Shown here: one piece after another, positions 1-6,257 of the stretch
Layout of the letters: every line of letters begins with the position of its first letter
Position numbering within the stretch: position 1 is the stretch's first letter
Assembly (NCBI GenBank): GCA_963543695.1
Contig: CAUUCF010000015.1
Span: forward strand, 1 to 9,166
Source of the DNA: CAUUCF01 sp963543695
GTDB taxonomy: Bacteria; Pseudomonadota; Gammaproteobacteria; UBA9339
Reading direction: 5' to 3'
DNA: 9,166 nucleotides
Translations under genes and position numbers: made by a program
Notes under the pieces: model-generated
The model's input: the letters and a program-made list of their open reading frames with translations, nothing else
The model's database searches: none
What the model was told of the DNA's origin: nothing

Positions 1-212
1 AAATTCCGAGCGTAAACACGTACGATCAAGCGATCGTTTTAGAATTAAAAGTAGCAAAAAGTTTAGCGCAATTAGAAATAATGAGTCAAAAAGCGTTAGA
101 ACAGATCCAAATGAGGGCATACGCGCAAAATTTATACGCTGAAGGTTACGAAGTGATCGCGAGTTACGGCATCGCTTTTTTTAGAAAAAAATGCTTTGTA
201 ATTAAAGGGTAA
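1..212 (+). CDS. PD-(D/E)XK nuclease-domain protein (PDDEXK_9-like), C-terminal fragment
   Basis: The reading frame is open from base 3 to the TAA at 210-212, giving 69 residues of a protein whose start lies outside the window. About 14 residues in is VLELKVAK, the E-x-K half of a PD-(D/E)XK nuclease active site. A helical stretch follows (KALEQIQMRAYAQ), then the ending YEVIASYGIAFFRKKCFVIKG. This order matches the C-terminal nuclease domain that usually sits behind an AAA-ATPase-like domain in a family often found in many copies in host-associated bacteria. The cellular role of that family is not established. Codons here are richer in G and C (GCG, GTG, ATC, GGC) than in the neighbouring genes. 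A near-identical tail lies on the other strand at 9102-9166. The family call is from motif and layout only; the ATPase half is not visible. Confidence 0.7.
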   Translation, partial: IPSVNTYDQAIVLELKVAKSLAQLEIMSQKALEQIQMRAYAQNLYAEGYEVIASYGIAFFRKKCFVIKG

Positions 213-239
213 AATCATTATCAAAAACGCGCTTAAAAC

Positions 240-255
240 ATCACTTTAACGTGAT
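240..255. terminator. small hairpin between convergent genes, possible weak terminator
   Basis: ATCAC at 240-244 and GTGAT at 251-255 form a 5-bp stem around a 6-base loop. It lies between the end of the + strand nuclease gene (212) and the 3' end of the - strand tRNA-Leu (283), where a two-way terminator would be expected. The stem is short and the following T-run is broken on both strands, so this is only a candidate. Confidence 0.2.
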
Positions 256-282
256 TTAATTTGTCGATCACCACTAAATTTA

Positions 283-366
283 TACCGAGAGTCGGAATCG
301 AACCGACACGGTGTTACCACCACCAGATTTTGAGTCTGGCGCGTCTACCAGTTCCGCCATCCCGGC
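283..366 (-). tRNA. tRNA-Leu (anticodon CAA)
   Basis: The - strand folds as an 84-nt class II tRNA. The acceptor strand is GCCGGGA, followed by TG, a D-arm containing AACTGGTAGAC, and an anticodon stem CCAGA/TCTGG around loop CTCAAAA, which gives anticodon CAA and so reads UUG leucine codons. A long variable arm (TGGTGGTAACACCGT) and T-arm GTCGG-TTCGATT-CCGAC follow. Acceptor pairing is complete except that G1 faces U72. The discriminator is A, as expected for leucine. The 3' CCA is not encoded (the next bases are TAA), whereas the tRNA-Asn in this window does encode it. The gene begins 43 bp after the nrdG stop and could be co-transcribed with nrdDG; I see no convincing promoter of its own. 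Confidence 0.93.
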
Positions 367-409
367 AATTTTATAATTATCTTACTTATTTTTTATAAAA
401 TAGCAATCC

Positions 410-898
410 TTATTTAGCTATCCGTACAATCTTACCTTGTTCCAAAATTAAATAACGTTGATTTTTAGATCCTCGGTAAGGTAATTCTGCACGCTCAGTT
501 AAAATAAATTTACCGTCTATTAGAAAATTAAGCTTAGACAAAATTTCGTTAACTAATTTCTGATCTTCAAACGCTAACAATTCTTCGTAAGTATAACCAG
601 TATATGCTCCTAAATTTAATTTTGGAAATTCAACTTTGAATTTCTTAATAAATTCTAAAACTATCTCCATATGCACAAACGGTTCCCCTCCAGATAAAGT
701 TACTCCTGCCAATAAAGGGTTTTTACGAATTAATGCCAATACAGCTTCAATTGAAGTCAGTGTTCCTTCTTTAAAAGGATGCGTTTCCGGGTTATGACAA
801 CCCGGACAACGATGAGGACAACCTTGAAAGAATATTACCAACCTAATCCCTGGTCCATCAACAATACTTTCTTTTGTTATTCCTGCTAACGGCAACAT
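410..898 (-). CDS. nrdG: Anaerobic ribonucleoside-triphosphate reductase activating protein NrdG
   Basis: This cytosolic radical-SAM enzyme uses a [4Fe-4S] cluster and S-adenosylmethionine to place the glycyl radical on NrdD. The 162 residues match the usual length. The cluster-binding CxxxCxxC motif is C27-PHR-C31-PG-C34, followed by HNPETH, which is characteristic of the family. The SAM-binding SGGEP motif is at residues 69-73. The N-terminal GITKESIVDGPGIR also fits. ATG 898 lies inside the end of nrdD, giving a 13-bp overlap in a different frame, and has a good ribosome site, GAGG, nine bases upstream within the nrdD coding sequence. The overlap implies one transcript and coupled translation with nrdD. 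The N-terminal half resembles the clostridial style of NrdG more than the E. coli one; this is an impression, not a computed result. Confidence 0.95.
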   Translation of the reverse strand: MLPLAGITKESIVDGPGIRLVIFFQGCPHRCPGCHNPETHPFKEGTLTSIEAVLALIRKNPLLAGVTLSGGEPFVHMEIVLEFIKKFKVEFPKLNLGAYTGYTYEELLAFEDQKLVNEILSKLNFLIDGKFILTERAELPYRGSKNQRYLILEQGKIVRIAK

Positions 899-2928
899 GA
901 ATCATTTCCTCGATTACGGTTATGAGCTACCCGATTATCTAATTCGGATTTTTTAGCATCGTTAAATCGATCTACCGTACTTAAATAACCAGTAATACGT
1001 CTAACTCTCCTGATATTATCAGAATTACACTCTATACAGTTATCTTTGATTAACCCTTCATGTCCACAATCTTCACAAAAATCTACTGGAAAATTAATTC
1101 CTGCATAACCAATGTCTGAATCATGCATGCAACGTATAATCTGCTCTAAAGCTTCTAAGTTATTAGATGGAGCAGATTCCAATTCTACATAACTAATATG
1201 ACCAGCATTCGCATATTTATGATAAGCTCCTTCTATCTTTATTTTATCAAAAAGATTAATAGGATAATTAACCGGAACATGGAAAGAATTAGTATAAAAC
1301 AGTTTGTCCGTTACACCAGGAATAACACCATATTCTTTACAATCCATTTTTACAAAACGACCCGATAATCCTTCAGCCGGAGTAGCTAATAAAGTATAAT
1401 TTAAATCGTATTGATCCGCGAATTCATCTACTCTTTTACGTAAATAACCAACGATTTCTAAGCCTAATTTTTGAATTTCCGGATCTTCTCCATGGTGCTT
1501 ACCGGTCATTGCCGTTAAAGTTTCTGCTAAACCAATAAACCCGATAGACAAACTACCATGTTCAATAGCTGGTTTAATATAATCATTTTCTTTTAATTGA
1601 TCTGAACCGATATATAAACCTTGCCCCATTAAAAATGGCATATCTTTAACCTTCAAATTAGCTTGCACTAAATAACGATGGTATAACTGCGCAGCTATTT
1701 TTTCCAACATTTCATCTAGTAATCGATAAAATTTATCCCAATTCTTTTCAGCTTTGATTGCAATTCGAGGTAAATTTAACGTAGAAAAACTTAAATTACC
1801 GCGACCTTCGCTTACCGCTGGACCTTTACGGTTACCCATTACTCTTGTACGACACCCCATATAAGCAGCTTGATCACCATACTCTCGATTAAAAGAAGAA
1901 TCCATAAAACTAAAAGTTGGATTTAAACGATGTGCCGCTACTTCTAAAGCTAATTTAAATAAATCGTAATTAGGGTCCCCTGGATTATAATTGATTCCCT
2001 CCTTTATTCTAAAAATAATATTAGGGAAAATCGGCGTTTCACCTCTACCCAAACCTTCATTATACGCTAATAAAAGATTACGAATTACTTTTCGACCTGC
2101 TTCACTAGTATCCGTACCTAAATTTAAACTAGAAAAAGGTACTTGAGCCCCTGCCCTACTGTGCATGCTATTTAAATTATAAACTAAAGCTTCCATCGCT
2201 TGATAAATTTCATCATCCGAAGCATCTCCTACGAATGGCGCTAAATCTCGATCAAAATTAGCAAAACTTTGCCCGCCATGCATATCGTTTTGAGAACTTT
2301 GTAAAATAATTGCTGCTAAAGCCGTCGCTGAACCAATTCTTTTCGGCGGACGAATGTATCCATGCCCCGTATTAAAACCATTACTCAGTAATTTATACAA
2401 CGGAATTTGTACACAAGTTAAAGTTTTACCGTAAAAATCCAAATCATGAATATGATAATCGCCACGTTGATGCCCTAAAGACAAATCTTCCGGTATCACG
2501 CGATTTAAATAATAGGCTTTAGAAGCAGCACTAGCAATCTGCAACATTTTTGCCGAAGGAGAATTAGAAATATTAGCGTTTTCCCTACTAGTTTCTACTA
2601 AAATCTCTGAAACAATATCCATTAATTTAGTTTTCCCTTCTCTAACTCTACTACGCTCTGCACGATATAAAATGTAAGCTTTAGCGGTCTTAGCATGCCC
2701 TCTTTCGATCAAAATTTTCTCTACCGCATCTTGAACCTCTTCTACACTGACAGTATTTACGTTCGGATATTTATTTTCTAAATAAGTGACTACTTCCAAA
2801 GCTAGCTGATCAGCTAAAACAGTATCTTGACCTTTTACCTCTTGAGCTGCTTTTAAAATTGCTTCTGCGATTTTAACGCGATTAAAAGCAATTACTCGCC
2901 CATCTCTTTTGCGAATATTTGTTAACAT
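886..2928 (-). CDS. nrdD: Anaerobic (class III) ribonucleoside-triphosphate reductase NrdD
   Basis: This enzyme reduces ribonucleoside triphosphates to deoxyribonucleotides without oxygen, using a glycyl radical. Residues 1-95 form an ATP-cone allosteric domain (IRKRDGRVIAFNRVKI; the segment ending AKAYILYRAER). The catalytic ten-stranded barrel follows, with DMHGGQSFANFD at 215-226. C172 (TLTCVQIP) and C359 (YMGCRTR) fit the active-site cysteines of the family. Near the end is a zinc site with C618, C621, C631 and C634, then the glycyl-radical loop RRITGY with G647, 33 residues from the C-terminus as in E. coli. At 680 residues the protein is full length. The start ATG 2928 is preceded by GGAG about eight bases away. 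The last residues, NDSCCR, are encoded where the gene overlaps nrdG and end in an unusual cysteine pair. Tandem NrdR-like boxes overlap the promoter. Confidence 0.96.
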   Translation of the reverse strand: MLTNIRKRDGRVIAFNRVKIAEAILKAAQEVKGQDTVLADQLALEVVTYLENKYPNVNTVSVEEVQDAVEKILIERGHAKTAKAYILYRAERSRVREGKTKLMDIVSEILVETSRENANISNSPSAKMLQIASAASKAYYLNRVIPEDLSLGHQRGDYHIHDLDFYGKTLTCVQIPLYKLLSNGFNTGHGYIRPPKRIGSATALAAIILQSSQNDMHGGQSFANFDRDLAPFVGDASDDEIYQAMEALVYNLNSMHSRAGAQVPFSSLNLGTDTSEAGRKVIRNLLLAYNEGLGRGETPIFPNIIFRIKEGINYNPGDPNYDLFKLALEVAAHRLNPTFSFMDSSFNREYGDQAAYMGCRTRVMGNRKGPAVSEGRGNLSFSTLNLPRIAIKAEKNWDKFYRLLDEMLEKIAAQLYHRYLVQANLKVKDMPFLMGQGLYIGSDQLKENDYIKPAIEHGSLSIGFIGLAETLTAMTGKHHGEDPEIQKLGLEIVGYLRKRVDEFADQYDLNYTLLATPAEGLSGRFVKMDCKEYGVIPGVTDKLFYTNSFHVPVNYPINLFDKIKIEGAYHKYANAGHISYVELESAPSNNLEALEQIIRCMHDSDIGYAGINFPVDFCEDCGHEGLIKDNCIECNSDNIRRVRRITGYLSTVDRFNDAKKSELDNRVAHNRNRGNDSCCR

Positions 2929-2954
2929 TATCAGTCTCCAACTAAATCAAAAAA

Positions 2955-3002
2955 TTACTATATTTAGTATTTTTCAATACTAACAAATACTATATAAACC
3001 AT
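2955..3002. promoter_or_regulatory. tandem NrdR-like boxes upstream of nrdD
   Basis: Two 16-base near-palindromes resemble the NrdR box (consensus close to ACACTATATATAGTGT). The first is TTACTATATTTAGTAT at 2955-2970, with 12 of 16 matches. The second is ATACTATATAAACCAT at 2987-3002, with about 11 of 16. Their starts are exactly 32 bp apart, three helical turns, which is the known arrangement for NrdR, a zinc/ATP-cone repressor of ribonucleotide reductase operons. The nearer box covers the predicted -10. In such AT-rich DNA the individual matches are modest; the pairing, phasing and position before nrdD make the case. nrdR itself is not in the window. Confidence 0.6.
2957..2986 (-). promoter_or_regulatory. 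predicted sigma-70 promoter of nrdDG
   Basis: On the - strand TTGTTA (bases 2986-2981; 4 of 6 to the -35 consensus) is followed after 18 bases by TATAGT (bases 2962-2957; 5 of 6 to the -10 consensus). Transcription would start near base 2950, giving a leader of about 20 bases before the nrdD ATG. The -10 lies inside the nearer NrdR-like box, so bound repressor would block RNA polymerase. The spacing is one base over the optimum. Read by eye, with no start-site data. Confidence 0.45.
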
Positions 3003-3059
3003 TTTTTATAAAAAAGCAACCTCCTTTACTCATTATTCTAAAAACGAAACAAAAGCTAG

Positions 3060-3081
3060 AAATTACAATTCAAGGTAATTT
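3060..3081 (-). terminator. hairpin downstream of tRNA-Asn, possible terminator
   Basis: AAATTAC (3060-3066) and GTAATTT (3075-3081) form a perfect 7-bp stem around an 8-base loop. On the - strand it lies about 35 bases after the tRNA-Asn CCA end and is followed by the T-rich stretch CTTTTGTTTCGTTTTT. That is where a terminator separating the tRNA from the nrdD promoter would sit. The stem has only one G-C pair, so it would be weak. Confidence 0.3.
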
Positions 3082-3115
3082 AGAAAGTAAAAGGAAAAAC
3101 ACTACTACGTTATAA

Positions 3116-3190
<75 letters not shown>

Positions 3191-3211
3191 TCCTTAATTG
3201 TGATATCAGAT

Positions 3212-3239
3212 ATATTATCGACAAAAAAATAATAGTCAA
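3212..3239 (-). promoter_or_regulatory. predicted promoter of tRNA-Asn
   Basis: On the - strand TTGACT (bases 3239-3234; 5 of 6 to consensus) is followed after 16 bases by TAATAT (bases 3217-3212; 4 of 6). The start would fall near base 3205, about 15 bases before the mature 5' end of the tRNA. The promoter occupies the short gap after the rsmI stop. The -35 is strong and the -10 weaker. Confidence 0.45.
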
Positions 3240-3246
3240 GATTTTT

Positions 3247-4083
3247 TCAAAAATTATTATTTTTTAAGTGGTTAGCTAACCGATAAACCAAATTACGTTC
3301 TGCCTTCGTGATTTTTAACACGATTTCTACCGCAGTTTTTAAAGACACTTCTTTTAATAAAAGAGCTAATAGTGAATTTATTTGATCGTTTATTTGTAAA
3401 TTAATTTTTGGTTGGCCAGCTATTATAATCACAAATTCTCCCAAAATTTTTTGCTGTTTATTAACCCAATTTAATAATTCTCCTAAAGTATTCCCCATTA
3501 CTTTTTCATAAATTTTAGTAATTTCTTTTACTAGGACTGCTTCACGAACAGCAGAAAAAGTTTCTTGCAAAATAATTAACGTATCTTTTAAACGATGAGG
3601 AGCTTCAAAAAAGACCATCGTTCGTTCTTCCTCTTTTAAAGATTGTAAATAACGCCGTTTCTCCCCTTGTTTTACTGGTAAAAAACCTTCAAAAGTAAAA
3701 CGATCCGTTGGCAACCCACTAATTGATAAAGCACTAATCACCGAAGAAGCTCCAGGGACTGCTACTACTTCAATACCTAATTTACGTAACTCAGCTACTA
3801 ACCTATAACCTGGTTCACTAATCAAAGGAGTACCCGCATCACTTATTAAAGCAAGAGTATTTCCTTGCTGTAATAAACGAATTAAATGTTCTAAACGTTG
3901 TCTTTCATTATATTGATGATATGGAATCAAAGGTTTCTTAATCTGATAATAATTCAATAATTTACTACTCACTCTTGTATCTTCTACCGCAATCCAATCT
4001 ACCTGCTGCAACACTTCTAATGCCCGAAAAGAGATATCTTTTAAATTACCAATGGGAGTAGCAACAACGTACAGTTTACTCAT
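3247..4083 (-). CDS. rsmI: 16S rRNA (cytidine-1402 2'-O)-methyltransferase RsmI
   Basis: RsmI methylates the ribose of C1402 in the decoding centre of 16S rRNA, using S-adenosylmethionine. The 278 residues are close to the usual length (about 286 in E. coli). The tetrapyrrole-methylase fold is clear: VATPIGNL at 7-14, EDTR at 34-37, SDAGTPLISEPG at 81-92, PGASSVISALSISGLP at 110-125, FEGFLP at 131-136 and FFEAPHR at 158-164. Residues 230-278 (containing SLKTAVEIVLKITK) match the small helical C-terminal domain usual in RsmI. ATG 4083 overlaps the TGA of the deacetylase gene by four bases (ATGA) and has AGGA six bases upstream, so the two are translationally coupled. It is the last gene of the pncC-deacetylase-rsmI operon. 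Confidence 0.96.
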   Translation of the reverse strand: MSKLYVVATPIGNLKDISFRALEVLQQVDWIAVEDTRVSSKLLNYYQIKKPLIPYHQYNERQRLEHLIRLLQQGNTLALISDAGTPLISEPGYRLVAELRKLGIEVVAVPGASSVISALSISGLPTDRFTFEGFLPVKQGEKRRYLQSLKEEERTMVFFEAPHRLKDTLIILQETFSAVREAVLVKEITKIYEKVMGNTLGELLNWVNKQQKILGEFVIIIAGQPKINLQINDQINSLLALLLKEVSLKTAVEIVLKITKAERNLVYRLANHLKNNNF

Positions 4084-4877
4084 AAAATTCCTAATAATAA
4101 TTGCTCTAAAGTAACTACTTTATATCCATTTTTTAACAATTCTTCTAAAATAATTTCTAAGGCTTGCACGCTTTTTTGTCGGTTCCCTCCTCCGTCGTGC
4201 AAACAAATAATTCCCCCGGGAGTAACTAATTTTAAAATTTTACTGGCTATTAATGCCGCACTCTGCTGGGTATTAAAATCATCAGTAGCAGCACTCCATA
4301 AAATGGCTTTTAACCCTAACTCACTTGCTATTTGATAAGAAAGGTCGGAACAACTTCCGTAAGGAGGTCTAAAATATTTTTTCGGTACAACGTATTGCCC
4401 AATAATTTTCTGGTTTTCCTCTAATTCTTCTCTAATTTTTTGTTCTGAACTGTTAAACAAATTAGCATGGTGTACCGTATGACTAGCGATTTGATGCCCT
4501 TGTTGTACGATATGTTGCATCACTACCGGATGTTTAAGAACTTCTTGACCTATAACGAAGAAAGTAGCTTTTACTTGATATTTATCTAATATTTTTAAAA
4601 TTTTTTCGCTGTAAATACTTGGACCGTCATCGAAAGTTAAAGCGACCATTTTCTCTTGAGTTTTTCGTTTTCGAATTCCTCTACAAGTTAAAAATTTATC
4701 CCGAAATTGATATTGTTTTACCAAATTAACCCAATACGGTTTATAATTAAATTGTTGATCAAAAACACAACGAGTTGCTAGCCAATTAGTTGCATTTTGC
4801 CACGTTTCAAGATCTGCATTTACCAACGCATTAGTCAAAAAAAATAACCATATCGCCGCAAAAACTATTTTTGACAT
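4080..4877 (-). CDS. Secreted polysaccharide deacetylase (NodB homology domain)
   Basis: This is a metal-dependent deacetylase of carbohydrate-esterase family 4, which removes acetyl groups from N-acetylglucosamine polymers such as peptidoglycan, chitin or exopolysaccharide. Residues 1-21 form a signal peptide (hydrophobic FAAIWLFFLTNAL, likely cut after NA), so it acts outside the cytoplasm. The NodB domain covers about 77-262. Motif 1 is TFDDGP at 81-86 (D83 and D84). Motif 2 is SHTVHH at 132-137, with metal ligands H133 and H137. Motif 3 is RPPYG at 170-174, and motif 5 is LHDGG at 226-230. All catalytic residues are present. The substrate cannot be told from the sequence. ATG 4877 overlaps the end of pncC by 13 bp and the stop overlaps rsmI by 4 bp. 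Its place between two housekeeping genes is unusual. Confidence 0.9.
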   Translation of the reverse strand: MSKIVFAAIWLFFLTNALVNADLETWQNATNWLATRCVFDQQFNYKPYWVNLVKQYQFRDKFLTCRGIRKRKTQEKMVALTFDDGPSIYSEKILKILDKYQVKATFFVIGQEVLKHPVVMQHIVQQGHQIASHTVHHANLFNSSEQKIREELEENQKIIGQYVVPKKYFRPPYGSCSDLSYQIASELGLKAILWSAATDDFNTQQSAALIASKILKLVTPGGIICLHDGGGNRQKSVQALEIILEELLKNGYKVVTLEQLLLGIL

Positions 4878-5332
4878 ATCAACTTCGCTATTTTAAAAAG
4901 TGCCCATTGCGTCGCCTGCTGTTGAATAGTTTGGCGATTTCCTTTAAACAATTCTTTACTAGTTGCGAATTGCCCTAATATTCCCCAACCAAAATAGACT
5001 AAACCAATCGGTTTTTGACTACCATCTCCATTTGGGCCAGCTAAACCAGTAGTACTGAAAACCACTTCGCTTTTTGTTTTTAAAAATAATCCTTTAACCA
5101 TCTCTAAAGCTACTTCATCACTTACCGCACCATACCTCTGCAAAATTTCTTCTAAAACGCCTAATTCTTGTTTTTTAGCTAAATTAGAATATACGATTAA
5201 GCCACGATCGAAATAAGCCGAACTACCGGGATATTCAATAATGGAAGCGGCTAATTTTCCACCAGTACATGATTCAGCCGTAGATAAATACCAGCCTTTA
5301 CTAATTAAACGTTCTGCAATTTTAGCGATCAT
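4865..5332 (-). CDS. pncC: Nicotinamide-nucleotide amidase PncC (stand-alone CinA C-terminal domain)
   Basis: PncC hydrolyses nicotinamide mononucleotide to nicotinic acid mononucleotide and ammonia, returning NMN (for example from DNA ligase) to NAD synthesis in the cytosol. The 155 residues form a single CinA C-terminal domain. It carries TAESCTGG at 18-25, GSSAYFDRGLIVYSNLAK at 36-53 and STTGLAGPNGDG at 93-104 followed by KPIG at 107-110. The N-terminal MoCF-like domain of full-length CinA is absent, as in E. coli YgaD (about 165 residues), so it should not be read as a truncated competence gene. ATG 5332 is 64 bp from the divergent sufD start and has only a weak ribosome site (AAAGAG, close to the ATG). 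It is the first gene of the operon with the deacetylase and rsmI. Confidence 0.92.
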   Translation of the reverse strand: MIAKIAERLISKGWYLSTAESCTGGKLAASIIEYPGSSAYFDRGLIVYSNLAKKQELGVLEEILQRYGAVSDEVALEMVKGLFLKTKSEVVFSTTGLAGPNGDGSQKPIGLVYFGWGILGQFATSKELFKGNRQTIQQQATQWALFKIAKLICQK

Positions 5333-5337
5333 GACTC

Positions 5338-5366
5338 TTTACTATCTTTGATAAAATGATTATAAT
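5338..5366 (+). promoter_or_regulatory. predicted promoter of the suf operon (rightward)
   Basis: TTTACT (5338-5343; 4 of 6 to the -35 consensus) is followed after 17 bases by a perfect TATAAT (5361-5366). Transcription would start near 5373, leaving about 24 bases of leader before the sufD ATG. There is no room for a riboswitch. No convincing IscR or Fur site is seen in the 64-bp divergent gap. Confidence 0.5.
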
Positions 5367-5387
5367 TTTCTACGTAAACATTAATAA
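5359..5387 (-). promoter_or_regulatory. predicted promoter of the pncC operon (leftward)
   Basis: On the - strand TTATTA (bases 5387-5382; 3 of 6 to consensus) is followed after 17 bases by a perfect TATAAT (bases 5364-5359). This -10 uses the same palindromic ATTATAAT (5359-5366) as the rightward sufD promoter. The -35 is poor, so the leftward promoter may be weaker or need an activator. Confidence 0.4.
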
Positions 5388-5396
5388 CTGTTTTTT

Positions 5397-6257
5397 ATGT
5401 TAAACACAAGTTTTTGGGAAAGTTTAGAAGGCTCAAAACTTTTTTTTTCAAATGGCCAATTAGACTCTCAACGGTCTGATCAAACTGAAAAAATTAATTG
5501 TAGTGAAAACCGATTAAATTTTTACGATAACGGCGTTTGGTCTCTTTTCTACTTCTTTGACCAAAAGAATGACTATCAATTCTCGATTAACATAAATACT
5601 AACCTTTTGATTAAACTGAGAATCTATTTTTTAAATCTAACGGAACCTTTAAACGTCCGTTTCAATTATTCTTTAGCGCCAAACGCAAAATTAGAGCAGT
5701 TAACTTCTAACGAAAATTCTAAGCACTTGCAATTAACGAACCAAATTAATCTAGCTAAAAGTTCCAATTTTAACCAATATTTCCAATATACTGCCCCTAT
5801 GACTGAAAATAACGACGTTTTTTTAGCAGATCAAAGCGTTCTAAAAACCATTGGTGGTAATTATTTATTAAATAATACTAAAATACAACAAAGTTGGCAT
5901 ATTAACCATCTTCAAAGCAATAGTGAAAGTCATTTACTCGTTAAAAACGTTTTAGATGATCAAGCTTTAGCGACGTTTTACGGTCTAGTAAAAATTCCAA
6001 ATTCCATTGAACACGTCATTACCAACGTACAAAATAAAAATTTACTGTTATCTTCTGAAGCTAAAATGATCACAAAACCACAACTAGAAATTAACGCAGA
6101 AGAAGTAATTGCTACTCATGGAGCTAGTATCGGCAACGTATCCCCAGAAGCAATTTTTTACTTACAAAGTCGCGGGTTTTCTACTCCAGAGGCAATTGCA
6201 CTATTAACTAAAGCTTTTTTAGAGGAAATTTATGAGTTATTCCCTATCTTTGCGTAA
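5397..6257 (+). CDS. sufD: Fe-S cluster assembly protein SufD (short form)
   Basis: SufD is a cytosolic partner of SufB and the ATPase SufC in the SufBCD scaffold that builds iron-sulfur clusters. The C-terminal signature is clear: ATFYGLVKIP at 192-201, then LLLSSEAKMITKPQLEINAE at 216-235, ATHGASIGN at 239-247 and FYLQSRGF at 254-261. H241 matches the conserved SufD histidine; the cysteine two residues before it in E. coli is alanine here. At 286 residues it is much shorter than the usual 400-plus, and the missing part is N-terminal. An in-frame TAA at 5385-5387 rules out an earlier start, so this is a minimal SufB/SufD core rather than a mis-called start. There is no Shine-Dalgarno sequence. 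SufD is chosen over SufB from the absence of SufB-type cysteines and from its place before sufS. sufB and sufC are missing from the window. Confidence 0.85.
   Translation: MLNTSFWESLEGSKLFFSNGQLDSQRSDQTEKINCSENRLNFYDNGVWSLFYFFDQKNDYQFSININTNLLIKLRIYFLNLTEPLNVRFNYSLAPNAKLEQLTSNENSKHLQLTNQINLAKSSNFNQYFQYTAPMTENNDVFLADQSVLKTIGGNYLLNNTKIQQSWHINHLQSNSESHLLVKNVLDDQALATFYGLVKIPNSIEHVITNVQNKNLLLSSEAKMITKPQLEINAEEVIATHGASIGNVSPEAIFYLQSRGFSTPEAIALLTKAFLEEIYELFPIFA

Noticed and set aside
367..412. Separate promoter for tRNA-Leu (TTGCTA and GATAAT)
   Set aside because: The spacing is 19 bases and the -35 overlaps the nrdG stop. Co-transcription with nrdDG is at least as likely, so it is not listed.
4865..5332. 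Truncated competence-damage gene cinA
   Set aside because: The protein is a complete stand-alone PncC domain of normal length with its own start, so no truncation needs to be assumed.
5348..5368. Fur-box-like inverted repeat TGATAAA...ATTATAA in the sufD-pncC gap
   Set aside because: The half-sites are good but separated by three bases instead of one, and only about 8 of 19 positions fit the classical box. It is easily produced by the AT-rich promoter sequence.
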